Shown: piece after piece, positions 20,079-31,640 of the stretch
How positions within the stretch are numbered: position 1 is the stretch's first letter
Layout: each line of letters opens with the position of its first letter
Source: Hymenopus coronatus
Lineage: Eukaryota; Arthropoda; Insecta; Mantodea; Hymenopodidae
NCBI GenBank assembly: GCA_030762935.1
Contig: CM060895.1
Span: forward strand, 36,806,001 to 36,870,000
Direction: 5' to 3'
DNA length: 64,000 nucleotides
Notes under the pieces: model-generated
Seen by the model: only the letters and a program-made list of their open reading frames with translations
What the model was told of the DNA's origin: nothing
Databases searched by the model: none
Made by a program: the position numbers and the translations under genes

Positions 20079-22674
20079 GAGCACGGAGCAGAACAGGAAT
20101 CAATTGCTGCAGGGTAGTAAGAAGGGGCTGTAGAAGAGCGAAGATAGAGTCCAGTCGAGCTATCAAGCAGTCCAATGGAGAACGGTCCTGTTCACACTGA
20201 CGGGTTGCGGCTGGAAAGGGCTGCGTAGCACCAGGAGGGGAACCTCGAGAAACTAGAGACGACAGCAAAGGTCGAGCATGAAATGCAGGAGGACGAGGAG
20301 AGGCAGCTTGAGTGGAAGTAGGTAAGGTAGACTCCATAGGTGGGAAAGCATGAAGTGGAGGAACGGCAGCAGGAGAGGCACCAGAAACGGTACGTCGGGG
20401 AGAAGAGCGAGACTGAATGACTTGGAGGCGTCGATGAACAGGGCAGCCTTTATAATTCGCCGTATGTTGACCTTGACAGTTCACACACTGCGGCGGCGCG
20501 TGAGGAGCCTTAGAGCACTGCGCACTGGGATGATGGCCATCACATTTGACACAACGGGGTTGTTTGTGGCAATAATTACGACTGTACCCAAATTCCTGAC
20601 AATTCATGCACTGAATAACACCCCTTTTGGGTTTCGGGGGCTCCACCCTCACCATCGTGTAGTACAAACGATCGAGCTTATAGATGTCGTCGTTGAGCGG
20701 ACTGGGCTTGAAATCCACGAAAAAGAGAGGTAGCTTCGCCTTGGTGACGGGATGGTAAACTGGAGTCATCTGTGCGGGTGAATATCCAAGGGAGGTCAAT
20801 TCTTGCAGCACTAGAGTAGTGTCTATAGTGGGATGAAGCCCACAAATAACCACCCGGAGGTTGCGATCATGACGCATTTGGTGGTGTGAAACTCGGACTT
20901 TTGGTCCTCAAAATACTGTATGGCTACACGGTAACCGTCCACAGTCTCGAAAGCGAATTTGACTTTGTTGCTGTCCAGTGTAACAAGCTTGTAAGCGCCA
21001 ACATTGGATGTTTGTAAGTGTTTGAGGACAGTATTCACGTTGAGTATATTAGAAACATAGATAGGAGGTGGCTTTGGGGGTGGGGAGACAGAAGGAGTAG
21101 GCGCACTTACGCCATGATCACCATCCTCTAGATCCATGTCAGCCAAGGGTGCAAAACGGTTAGTTGTAGCGAAAGGAGAATCAGGTACAGCAGAATCCAG
21201 TTTCTTCCTCTTGGAGTCACGTGGGCAAGAACTATCCCGGCTGGGTGGTGCAAAACCGGCGGAAGGCAGGCCAAGGTCGACAGGCCGCATTTGACCAGAG
21301 CAATCCGTAGTAGCAGGCACGGGCTGGCGTTGTTGATGAGGTGACAAAGAGGTTTCTACCTGTGAGCTGCTTGACGCGGTTGGAAGAGCTGAGTGTGGCG
21401 CCGGTAGAGAAGATGGCTGGTCCTCAGGCTGGTAGCACGTAGTAGCAGGCACGGGCTGGCGTTGTTGATGAGGTGACAAAGAGGTTTCTACCTGTGAGCT
21501 GCTTGACGCGGTTGGAAGAGCTGAGTGTGGCGCCGGTAGAGAAGATGGCTGGTCCTCAGGCTGGTAGCACGTAGTAGCAGGCACGGGCTGGCGTTGTTGA
21601 TGAGGTGACAAAGAGGTTTCTACCTGTGAGCTGCTTGACGCGGTTGGAAGAGCTGAGTGTGGCGCCGGTAGAGAAGATGGCTGGTCCTCAGGCTGGTAGC
21701 ACTTAGTAGCGGGCACGGGCTGGCGTTGCTGATGAGGCGACAAAGAGGTTTCTCCCTGGGAGCTGCTTGACGCGGTTGGAAGAGCTGAGTGTGCGCCGGT
21801 AGAGAAGATGGCTGGTCCTCAGATTGGTAGCACGTAGTAGCGGGCACGGGCTGGCGTTGCTGATGAGGCGACAAAGAGGTTTCTCCCTGGGAGCTGCTTG
21901 ACGCGGTTGGAAGAGCTGAGTGTGCGCCGGTAGAGAAGATGGCTGGTCCTCAGGCTGGTAGCACGTAGTAGCAGGCACGGGCTGGCGTTGCTGATGAGGT
22001 GACAAAGAGGTTTCTCCCTGGGAGCTGCTTGACGCGATTGGAAGAGCTGAGTGTGGCGCCGGTAGAGAAGATGGCTGGTCCTGAGGCTGGTAGCACGTAG
22101 TAGCGGGCACGGGCTGGCGTTGCTGATGAGGCGACAAAGAGGTTTCTCCCTGGGAGCTGCTTGACGCGGTTGGAAGAGCTGAGTGTGGCGCCGGTAGAGA
22201 AGATGGCTAGTCCTGAGGCTGGTAGCACGTAGTAGCGGGCACGGGCTGGCGTTGCTGATGAGGTGACAAAGAGGTTTCTCCCTGGGAGCTGCTTGACGCG
22301 ATTGGAAGAGCTGAGTGTGGCGCCGGTAGAGAAGATGGCTGGTCCTGAGGCTGGTAGCACGTAGTAGCGGGCACGGGCTGGCGTTGCTGATGAGGTGACA
22401 AAGAGGTTTCTCCCTGGGAGCTGCTTGACGCGATTGGAAGAGCTGAGTGTGGCGCCGGTAGAGAAGATGGCTGGTCCTGAGGCTGGTAGCACGTTGTAGC
22501 GGGCACGGGCTGGCGTTGCTGATGAGGTGACAAAGAGGTTTCTCCCTGGGAGCTGCTTGACGCGATTGGAAGAGCTGAGTGTGGCGCCGTCAGAGAAGAT
22601 GGCTGGTCCTAAGATTGGTAGCACGTCTGCATCGCAGAATAAATAAGCTGCCCCGTAGCAACGGGGTCAGCCAT
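20071..22674 (-). pseudogene. ORF1: gag-like RNA-binding protein of the Jockey-like LINE
   Basis: The start is the ATG at 22674 (MADPVATGQLIYSAMQ), which leads directly into ten 44-residue proline/serine/glutamine-rich repeats. A linker follows, then a PRE_C2HC-like domain (LRVVICGLHPTI...), then cysteine knuckles (CMNCQEFGY..., CVKCDGHHPSAQC, CVNCQGQH...C) and a proline-rich tail ending LIPVLLRAHG. The first knuckle has Y where the family usually has H. Breaks: TAG stops at 22611-22609 and 22209-22207, one-base deletions near 21793 and 21925 inside the repeats, and a one-base loss near 20876. The product binds element RNA in family biology; this copy cannot make it whole. Confidence 0.88.
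21307..22624 (-). repeat. 132-bp minisatellite inside ORF1 (10 units)
   Basis: Ten tandem units start at about 21307, 21439, 21571, 21703, 21834, 21965, 22097, 22229, 22361 and 22493. Eight are 132 bp (44 codons) and two are 131 bp because GTGGCGCC became GTGCGCC, which shifts the frame. The unit encodes a disordered stretch beginning SPHQQRQPVPATTCYQPEDQ. The three units nearest the gag domain share GTTTCTACCTGTGAG while the others have GTTTCTCCCTGGGAG, so there are at least two unit subtypes. Confidence 0.95.
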
Positions 22675-22878
22675 GGTGTAGAAATGTTCCAATAATGCAA
22701 TGGATGGAAAGAAAGCACGAACACACAAAGAAAGTACGGATAGAAGAGGCTGTCAAAGTAGCCCCGTTTAACTCCACGCGAAACTGCACGCGAAAAGAAA
22801 AACACAAGTCGCACCAGCGAGAGCAAGAGGCAGGCACCACAGCACGACGTGAGCTGCCCGGCTGTCAGACAGCGACTC
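22675..22878 (-). promoter_or_regulatory. 5' leader of the Jockey-like LINE
   Basis: A roughly 204-bp GC-moderate leader between the target duplication and the ORF1 ATG. Jockey-type elements carry an internal promoter in this region (established knowledge). No specific motif other than the terminal GCTGTCTGACAGC inverted repeat is obvious. Confidence 0.45.
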
Positions 22879-23083
22879 GATGGATTTCTTAGGGTGTAAA
22901 AATCCTCAGCATGGCTTCCTTCGAAAGGTGTCTAGATTTACGGCACGTAAAAGAACCTCATGCTTGATAGAGAGGCCTCTGAGCAAACTTAAACGATCTT
23001 TCACGCCCAATATAGAATGGGACGCTGAGGACCACAGTAGTTAAAAGAGCGTCCATAAATAACACGCCATTTAAAGCATTAAG
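22879..23083 (+). mobile_element. SINE4, 3' part after the LINE insertion
   Basis: The body GTGTAAAAATCCTCAGCATG, TAGATTTACGGCACGTAAAA and AACGATCTTTCACGCCCA matches SINE4 at 24.0 kb. It ends in AT-rich sequence and the outer duplication CATTAAG (23077-23083). Confidence 0.88.
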
Positions 23084-23758
23084 AGAATTTTCACAAAAAG
23101 CTCCGTGAGTGTGTGTGTGTGTGTTTGTGTGTCCGTGTGTCTGTGAACACAGTAACTCAAAAACGAAAACACGGTAAAATACCAAACTTTGTATTTAAGT
23201 GTAGTATGTTCCAGGGATGCGACACGAAGATTTTGAGAAAATTCCCTCACCCCAAACTACTATTTTCTAACATTTTGATTTTCTTAAAAATAACTCAAAC
23301 GATTTTGATTAAAATATCATATAATAAATATATTTACCTGACAAAATGTATATCTTGAATTTTCTGGAAATAGACTCTGAAGACTACTTTATTCTGGACG
23401 AATTTTACGGAACTTATCACACAAAAAATGTAGAGCACTTTAAAATGCATAATTTATGTTATATGCATTTTTTCATGGATTTGATCGTTTTTGAGATATT
23501 CATTGTTATTGATTTCAGCTTTCAAAAACGTATAATTTTCTCATACAGGAATTTGTCAACTCCTGTCCATACAAACAAAGGAACATCAGTCACATAGCAA
23601 GCAGCTTTTGTCTTTCACTTTAACCTATGGTACTCCCTTATTTCGCTTCTACTTACAATAAAGCAAGAAATAAGAATATTTCTTAAGAATAAGCTTTTTA
23701 ACAATAATTTGTTGCAGAGATATAGAGAAAGTCATGTGAATGGAACACATCAGATTTT
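23084..23758 (+). repeat. Family A copy 14/15, 3' part
   Basis: It resumes at AGAATTTTCACAAAAAGC, runs through the GT tract (23105-23141) and ends GGAACACATCAGATTTTT. Confidence 0.9.
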
Positions 23759-24008
23759 TGTGGAATGAAACACTGGTAATTTTATTCACACTACTCCAAT
23801 AATCTGTGAACTACAAGTAATGGTCCTATCACTAAATGATAGAATACAGCTAATTCAATGCTGTTATGAAAACAAGAGGAGCTTTTGTTAAGGTCTCCGA
23901 ACATATTTTAGAACTCTAACAATTTAAGAGCAGGACCATGAAGTTTGAGGAAACTGATTTGTTGCTCATAAGACGAAATCTGCAAGCCCAAAGTAATTGA
24001 TGATGTTT
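23759..24008. other. Spacer
   Basis: No feature recognised. Confidence 0.35.
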
Positions 24009-24248
24009 GTCACCCTCCGGGGTGTATTGGTTACCGCTATATACCCAAGATCGCGGGTTCAACTCGGGGAGGACGATAGATTTTTTTCGAGCGTAAAAAT
24101 CCTTAGCATGGCTTCCCTCGGAAGGGATGTAAAGCTGTTGGTCCCGTGTCGTAGATTTACGGCACGTAAAAGAACCTCAAACCTGATAGGTCTCTGAGCA
24201 AAATTAAGCGGTCTTTCACGCCCAGTGTAGTCTTGAGTGTCCATAAAT
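24009..24248 (+). mobile_element. SINE4, near full-length copy
   Basis: A tRNA-like head (GTCACCCTCCGGGGTGTATT) with an A-box-like TGGTTACCGC, a B-box-like GCGGGTTCAACTCGG, a body with TTAGCATGGCTTCC and TTACGGCACGTAAAAGAACC, and an A-rich end. Confidence 0.85.
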
Positions 24249-24544
24249 AAAAACTTTATTTTAATCAATAATGTCACCATTGCTGAGATGTTTCACAGCT
24301 ATTCCCAACAAAAATATTATGCATACCTTTGGTGATCGTGGCCGCCACGATCTCCAGATTTCAATCTGACCAACTTAAAGAATGAGTTTTCCTGAGCATG
24401 GAGTCGCAGAAAATCTGGTGTATGTTGAAAAAGAGAGCGGGAGTCATCTTATTAATGTTTTATAAAACCGCATTGTTTGCCCAAATATTCTGCCTTTTTG
24501 CGATAGTAAATATTATATATAACGGTTTAAAGTTTTAAGTGACT
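24249..24544. other. Spacer
   Basis: AT-rich; no feature recognised. Confidence 0.35.
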
Positions 24545-24650
24545 TTTGAAAGACTTTATATATCCGGTGAAATCTGGGTGTTGAATTTTTGGATGGAATG
24601 TAATACTTTCTATACCTGTTATGTACATAAACAGTAATTGGTAGAGAAAG
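24545..24650 (-). repeat. Family A copy 16, fragment
   Basis: Only the 5' terminal part (minus orientation): CCGGTGAAATCTGGGTG, ATACTTTCTATACC and a decayed palindrome around TATGTACATA. Confidence 0.65.
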
Positions 24651-25285
24651 CAATAAGGGAATACATTGCAAATATAAATGGTTTAGAAGGAAGTGATGCG
24701 GAAGAAAGTGTGTACATTCAGAAAGTATTCTTGTGAGCCCAGATGTCTTGATATTTAGGTTTGAGAGATTACCTTCTCACAAGGGCTCAATTGCAGTTAA
24801 TGCTAACCCGCAGAGATAACAACAGAGTAACGTAATGGCTCTGTCTTAGGTCATTATAGAGATTTGTTAAGCGTCTCGAGAGGTTGCGCTGATCAACAGA
24901 TGTCGCTAGCTAGCCTCAATAGAGTGCCATTACATGCTTGTTAAAGGAAACAATATCCCACTGTGTCGGGGATGTGCGAACTGCGCTCCTGTTTCTCAAA
25001 CTCGTGGGAAACACGTTACTACAACTTCAAAAATTGAGGTTGTAATTTGTGTGTATAATGACTCTCGGGAAATTAAGGTACTTGAAGACGAAATAATGTC
25101 AGCTTTTGAAGCAGTAAAACGTTTTTTAACTTCGTACTTGACCTGGAAGTAAATGACAAGGTAAAGAAATATCGTAGGCGGAGTGTTGTTATACTTTCAT
25201 ATCCTTTGTGGTTTGGTTTAATAGCTTCCTAGAAGGAAAAGTTGTCACATTGTCATTTGGAAGTTATTACTTTCATTACAACCTA
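24651..25285. other. Spacer with an unassigned 72-codon open frame
   Basis: An open frame at 24934-25152 (+) has no recognisable domain. No repeat assigned. Confidence 0.3.
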
Positions 25286-26288
25286 TCTAGTAAATAAATG
25301 TGGTACTGCATTTCACTCCAAAATTCATCATAGAATTTCCACTGGATATAAAAGCTCCACTGATATAAAAAATCTGATGTTTTACACTCACGTAATTTTC
25401 TCTAGCTGTTCTACAAACTTCATACATAAGATTCTTCTTCTTTCTGCACCTTGCTAATCGTGGTACTCATTAGCACAATGTTCTTATTATTTAGTTCCGT
25501 ATAAGTCGGAAGAAAGTAAGGGAATACACTAGGCTAAACCAATAGTCAAATGTTTTAAAAGCTGTCGTTATGCGATTGTCATTACAAATCGCTTCTTTTC
25601 TTGGTCAGGAGTAGAACAAAAGAAAAACGGACACTCCCGTCTGAGAAAAGTATGAGTACTTCACAACTGAAACTAATAACAAGGAATACCTCTAAAACGG
25701 TAAGCTCCACGAGAAAAATGTATATGACATAACTTGTGTATTTAAACAAGACCTAAATGTTTTGTATAGTAAGTTTTTGTGTATTTCTTACGGTTTACTA
25801 GTTATGCCAAATTAAGCAAAATCCATCCAAAATAAACAGGTCTTTAGAAGCTATTCCCAGAAAATTCAAAATATAAATTTCCTTTGTCAGGTAAATATCT
25901 TTAATATACGACATTTTAATCAAAATCGTTAGAGCCATTTTTTAGAAAATCAAAATTTTCGAGAAAAGTTCCATGTAAAGGGTAGTTTGGGGTGGGGGAT
26001 TTTTCTCAAAATCTTCGTGTCGCAACCCTGGAAGATACTAAACTTAAATACCAAGTTTGGTATTTTACCGACTTTTCGTTTTTGAGTTATCGTGTTCACA
26101 GATACACGGACACACTGACACAGGACACACACACACACACACGGACCTTTTTCTGTAAATACTTTTTTTTTTTTTTTTGATACAGGGAACCCTAAAACAT
26201 ATATTTCCGGTGAAATCTCGGTATCGAATTTTTTGGTGGAGTACAATACCTTCTCTATACACTATGTACATAGTGCGTATAGAGAAAT
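25286..26288 (-). repeat. Family A copy 17, head-to-head form
   Basis: A + oriented head (25286-25369) joins a full minus copy that runs from TCTGATGTTTTACACTCACG to GCGTATAGAG. A CA tract at 26127-26142 and a T-run at 26164-26179 lie inside. Confidence 0.85.
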
Positions 26289-26324
26289 TGAAAATTGGAA
26301 GTGCCTTCTTATCTATGTAGCAAA

Positions 26325-27066
26325 CTATTGATGATAAGCTTATTCTTCTACTTCATGCTAATCGAGATAAACATTAACAAATCGTATTATTTAGTTATTA
26401 CTTAGTATAAGAAGGAAAATGGAATACACTAGACTAAACCGACAATCAAGGGATTGAAATCAGTTTCTTTGGGTGGCCAGGCATTGACAAGTTGCCGTAT
26501 GAGAAACGTTTCAAGTATTTTAAAACTGAAACCAATAATAAAGAGTATCTCAGAATCGTTCAACTCTACGAAAAAAAAAATGTATATGGCATAAATTGTG
26601 TGTTTTAATGGGGTCTACATTTCTTGCAGTTTACCAGTTATGCAAAATTCAAAAAATTCATAAGGAGTCCTTCAGAGGCTATTCCCAGAAAATGCAAGAT
26701 ATACATCTTATTTGCTATGTGAGTATCTTAAATATAAGATATTTTAGACAAAATCGTTAGTCACTTTTGAGAAAATCAAAATTATCGAAATGTTTTTCCT
26801 GTAAAGGGTAGTTGGGATGGCGGATATTGTTGAACATTTTCGTGCCGCATTCTTGGAAGATATTGAACTTAAATATCAAGTTTGGGATTTATCGGACTTT
26901 TCGTTTTGGAGTTATGCTGTCCATAGACACACACACGGAACTTTTTCTAAAAATGCTTTTTTTTTTTTTGGATTCAGGGGTACCCAAAACATGTATTTCC
27001 GGTGAAATCTGGTATCGAATTTTGGGTGTAATGCAATACCTTCTCTATACACTATGTACATAGTAT
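26325..27066 (-). repeat. Family A copy 18
   Basis: A minus copy without the outer hairpin. It runs from AAGCTTATTCTTCTACTTC to CTCTATACACTATGTACATA. Confidence 0.82.
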
Positions 27067-27084
27067 GTCTAAAGAATGTAAAAA

Positions 27085-27740
27085 TCGTATTTCGTTTCAC
27101 TCCAAAATTCGACATGGAGATTCCACCGCATATACAAGCTCCCCTGATATAAAAATTCTTATGCGTTCCATTAGTTATTCTGTAAGAAACTATTCTCACA
27201 AAAACTTAATTCTTCTATTTACCTCATGTAATCGAGATATATATTAGCAGAAACGGTCATAGTTAGAGTAGAAGGGAAATAAGCAAATACACTAGGCTAA
27301 ATCAACAGTGAATTGTTTTAAAATGAGTTGCTATGGGATTGAAATCCGTATCTTTGCGGGGTCAGGTGTTGACAAGTTCCCGAATGAGAAAGGTTTTGAA
27401 TATTTTAAAACTGAACCCAATAATAAAGAATACCTCAAAAACGGTCAACTCTACGAAAAAAATGCATATTGCATAAATTGTGTGTTTTAATGTTTAATGG
27501 ACTATTCGTTTAGGAGCTATGCTGTCCACAGACCCATCCATACACACACAGACACACACACACACACACACGCTCGTGCGCGCGCACAGACATACACATG
27601 GGCAATTTTCTAAAAATACTTTTTTTTTTTATTCAGGGCGTCCTAAAACATGTATTTCTGGTGAAATCTTTGTGTCGACTTTTGGGATACAATACCATAC
27701 CTTCTCTATACACTATGCACATAGTACGTTTACAGAAAAT
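27085..27740 (-). repeat. Family A copy 19, head-to-head form
   Basis: A + head (27085-27160, CATGGAGATTCCACCG) joins a minus copy ending TATGCACATAGTACGTTTAC. The middle (about 27490) is deleted. A CA/CG tract lies at 27541-27585. Confidence 0.8.
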
Positions 27741-27741
27741 A

Positions 27742-28116
27742 AAAATCTGGTGTTCCATTCACATGACTTTCTTTACCTATTTTATAAGAAACTATTCTCA
27801 CAAAAGTTTATTCTTCTATCTACTTCATGTAATCAAGATAAATATTAATATAAATGATCTTATTACTAATTTCCTTACAAGTAGAAGGGAAGTAAGGCAA
27901 TATATTAGGCTAAAGCGATACTCATATCCTTTAAAAGCTGGTTGTTATGTCATTGAAATTCAATTGTTTTGCATGGCCAGAAATTGACCTTTCCAATATG
28001 AGAAAAGTTTAAGTTTATGATTTAAAACTGAAACAAATGATAAGGAATGTCTTAGAAATGGCTAATTCCATTATGTATATGGCATAAGTTGTGTGTTTTA
28101 AAAATATATACATTTT
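27742..28116 (-). repeat. Family A copy 20, first part, split by copy 21
   Basis: A minus copy starting AAATCTGGTGTTCCATTCAC. It is interrupted at 28116 in a T-run and resumes at about 29000 (AGTAAGTATTTTTCTATC), running to about 29420. Confidence 0.85.
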
Positions 28117-28999
28117 TACTTTCTCTACACATACTATGTACATAATGTGTACAGACGGTATTGCACTCCAATCCAAAAATTTGATACCCAGATTTCACCG
28201 GAAATATATGTTTTAGGGTCCCCTGTATCCGAAAAGAGCATTTTCAAAAAAAAAAAAAGGTCCGCGCGCGCGCGCGTGTGTGTGTGTGTCCGTCCACCCG
28301 TGTGCTCTGAACACGATAACTCAAAAACGAAAAGTCGGTAAAATACCAAACTTAGTATTTAAGTTTAGTATCTTCCAGGGATGCGACACGAAGATTTTGA
28401 GAAAATCCCTCCAACCCAAACTACCCTTTATAAGGAACATTTTTCGAAACTGTTGATTTTCTGGAAAATGGCCCTAATGTTTTTGATTAAAGTATCATAT
28501 ATTAAAGATATTGACATGACAAATAAAATGTATATCTTGAATTTTCTTGGAATAGCCTCTGAAGACTACTTTATTCTGGATGACTTTTACGGAATTTTGC
28601 ATAATAGCTACATAAACCGTAAGAGATGGACAAAAACTTATCGCACAAAAAATGTAGAGCACGTTAAAACACAGAATTTATGTTATATACATTTTTTCGT
28701 GGAGTTGATTTTTTTTTAAAGATATTCCTTGTTATTAGTTTCAGCTTTAAAAAACAAACTTTTCTCATATAGGAATTTTTCAACTCCTGTCCACACAAAC
28801 AAAGGGACATCAGTCACATAGCAACCAGATTTTCACTATCACTTTAACCTATGGTACTCCCTTATTTCGCCTCTATTTACAAGGAAGCAGTAATAAGACT
28901 AATAAGATTAGCATGAATTAATTAGAAGCATAAGCTTTCTAACAATAAGTTGTTGCAGAGATATAGAGAAAGTCATGTGAATGGAACACATCAGATTTT
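28117..28999 (+). repeat. Family A copy 21, full length, nested in copy 20
   Basis: A complete plus copy from ACTTTCTCTACACATACTAT to GGAACACATCAGA, with CG/GT dinucleotides at 28263-28289. TTTTT flanks both sides. Confidence 0.92.
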
Positions 29000-29420
29000 T
29001 AGTAAGTATTTTTCTATCTTTTACCAATTATGCAAAAGTCATACAGGATGAAGAGGGCTGCATGGTTATTCGCAGGAAATTCAAGATATATATCATTTGT
29101 CATGAAATATCATAAGCATATGATATTTTAATCAAAATCGTCACTCATTTTAGAGAGAATCGAAACTTTCAACAATTTCTTCATGTAAAGTGTAGTTTGG
29201 GATGGGGAGATTTTCTTGAAAACTTTTCGTGTCGTATCCTTAGCAGATGTTCAACTTAATTATTAAGTTTGGTATTTATTTGGTTTGGTATTTAGCATTT
29301 ATCCTGAATTTTTATTTGTAATTTATGCTGTTCTCAGAGGAACACTAATTTTTTCTAAAAATGCATTCTTATATACAGGAGACCTCAAAACATACGTTTT
29401 GATAATTTTCTTTTAAATTT
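29000..29420 (-). repeat. Family A copy 20, second part
   Basis: The continuation of copy 20 after the nested insertion, with TTTTACCAATTATGCAAAAG and a TTTCTAAAAATGCATTC block; the terminal palindrome is lost. Confidence 0.75.
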
Positions 29421-29439
29421 AGAATTTATATTCTTCTAC

Positions 29440-30219
29440 TTTGAAAAAAATTTGATATATTTCCTCTCGCATGAGTTTCTCTATATTTCTGTAATAAATT
29501 ATTGTTAAAAAGCTTGTTCATCTATTTATTTAGTGCTAATCGAGAAAAAATTAGCACAAAGAGTCTTATTATTTGCTTCCTTGTAAGTAAAAGGAAAATA
29601 AAGGAGTACCATAGGCTGAATCGATAGTCAAATGTTTTAAAAGCTGATTGCTATGTGATTGAAGTACCTTTGTTTGTTTATACAGGAGTTGAAAAGTTGC
29701 CGTATGAGAAAAGTATAAGTATTTTAAAACTGAAACCAATAACAACGATATGTCAAAAAACGGTCAGCTCCACGAAAAAAATGCATTTAACATTAACTGT
29801 GTGTTTTAAGGAACTCTACATCTCTTTGTGTGGTAAATTTTTGTCTATGTCTTACGGTTTACAAGTTATGCAAAACTATGCTACTCCCAGAAAATTGAAC
29901 ATATACATTTTATTTGTCATGTCAATATCTTAAATATAAGAAATTTTAATCAAAATCATTACAGCAGTTTTTGAGAAAATAAACATTTTCGAATTTTTTT
30001 CGATGTAAAGGGTATTTGGGGGTGGGGGATTTTCTTGAAACATATGTCATGCTATGCTGTACACAGACACACGCACCTTTTTCTAAAAATAACTTTTTTA
30101 TGGATTCAGGGAGCCTCAAAAATGTATTTTCAGTGAAACCTCGGTATCAAATTTTTGGATGCAATACAATAACTTCTCTATGCACTATGTATATAGTAAG
30201 TGTAGAGAAAGTAAAAAGT
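29440..30219 (-). repeat. Family A copy 22, full length, diverged
   Basis: A minus copy with a decayed outer hairpin (TTGATATATTTCCTCTCGCA). It ends CTATGTATATAGTAAGTGTAGAGAAAGT. Confidence 0.85.
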
Positions 30220-30959
30220 AATTTTTAATTTTTTTCAAGATATTTAGTCAACCTTAACTTGAGTAAGAATAGATTGTATAAATTATATAAGCATAAATAA
30301 TACTAATAGAGAAAGACAAGTGAATATAACAACGTTGTTATTCATTACAAAATATTATGGTTATAATATCACACTTGAGAAGCATTTGTACTGATGTGTT
30401 GTAGAACTGAAGGGCATTAATCATGTATCACTCAATGTTCTGAACCTTAATAGGCACGAAACTATAGCATAACGCTTGTAAATAATTCAGGAATGTATTG
30501 AATATCATGCTAAGGGAATAAAGTTCCGTGATTCCTGAATTTTCATGGCATAGACACGCGTGTATTGATAGCGTGGTCTCAAAACTATCTTGTATAGCGA
30601 TCACAAAAACTGCTAATGTATTAAAAGCAATTACACTGTCCATCATTTTCTTGATTATCAATGATCTACATCTGGCAGTTTAATCACACATTTGTATTCT
30701 TTGTGTGTATTTTATACAAAAAAAACTTATTGAGTATTCTCAACTGTTTCGTGATGATCTGGTATTAAAATACAATGTGATACCAACGTTTTTCAAGAAA
30801 AAAGCTATTCTATGCAATACTTTTTGTTCATACCGTTCAGCATGCATGTATTGCACCAATGAGTCATCCCTCAAACAATGAAATTCGGAATATTTTTTGC
30901 ATGCAGTATAGACATGCAAGAAACAGACTTGGTGAAATAAACAATAACATGGCTTGAAC
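30220..30959. other. AT-rich spacer, no supported feature
   Basis: It appears to be unique sequence. The minus open frame at 30428-30661 has no domain. Confidence 0.4.
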
Positions 30960-31112
30960 CATCAACTATTTATTTATTTGTATTTAATTTATATTTTATT
31001 TATTTACGCTAAGCTGTATACAGGTGAATATGACTGGTGTTCAGCCCTGCCTCTTTACTACTCAAACTTATGTTTTACAATAGTTTATTAATTCTAGTTT
31101 ATTACACCACTT
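30960..31112 (-). other. Possible LINE 3' UTR, left of family A copy 23
   Basis: Runs of TATTTATTTGTATTTAA and CTAAGCTGTATACAGGTG. It may be the untranslated tail of the LINE fragment whose coding end lies across copy 23, at 31641-31990. Weak inference. Confidence 0.3.
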
Positions 31113-31640
31113 TTTATTTTCTCTACACGTACCATGTACATAGTGTATAGAGAAGGTATTGCACTCCACCTAAAACTTCAATACTGAGATTTCACCGGAA
31201 ATATATGTTTTAGGGCCCCCTGTATCAAAAAAAAAGAAGCATTTCAGAAAAAGGTCGATGGACAAAATCGTACAACACAAAAAATATAGAGCACCTTAAA
31301 ACGCACAATTTATCTTATATACATTTTTTTCGTGGACTTGATCGTTTTTCAGATACTCCTTGTTTTTATTTCAGCTTTAGAAAACATACTTTTCTCATAC
31401 AGGAATTTAACAACTCCTGTCCATACAAACAAAGGAACTTCAGTCATATAGCAACCAACTTTTGACTATCACTTTAACCAATACTACGCCCTTTATTCGC
31501 TTCTACTTACAAGGAAGCAAGTAATAGGACTATTTCTGCTGATGTTTTCTTGATTAGTATGTAGTAAATAGAAGCATAAGATTTTTAACAATTTTTGCAG
31601 AGATATAGAAAAGTCATGTGAATGTAACACATCAGATTTT
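31113..31640 (+). repeat. Family A copy 23, internally deleted
   Basis: It has both ends (CTCTACACGTACCATGTAC... and ...GTAACACATCAGATTTTT) but lacks the GT tract and the following roughly 300 bp. It is inserted into a LINE tail in a T-run. Confidence 0.88.

Larger units (their letters stand above)
17229..22878 (-). mobile_element. Jockey-like non-LTR retrotransposon
   Basis: A 5650-bp minus-strand element with a 9-bp target duplication GATGGATTT (17220-17228 and 22879-22887). In order from its 5' end it has a roughly 204-bp leader, ORF1 (22674 to 20071), ORF2 (20078 to 17393), a roughly 160-bp 3' UTR, the polyadenylation signal AATAAA (17238-17233) and a short A-run. The 5' end carries the short inverted repeat GCTGTCTGACAGC. 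The clade is inferred from the order zinc-knuckle ORF1, endonuclease, reverse transcriptase, and from the tail sequence around RPMWQYSCAIWGSAAPS. It is full-length but broken by point changes, so relatively recent yet inactive as sequenced. Confidence 0.93.

Noticed and set aside
20350..20733. A 127-codon plus-strand frame opposite the LINE ORF1
   Set aside because: It is the shadow of the zinc-knuckle coding strand; arginine-rich composition follows from the antisense of that gene.
28381..28719. Open frames recurring with MRHEDFEK-like starts in many family A copies
   Set aside because: They come from the shared non-coding block GGATGCGACACGAAGATTTT; frames differ in length and are broken in most copies, with no sign of coding constraint.
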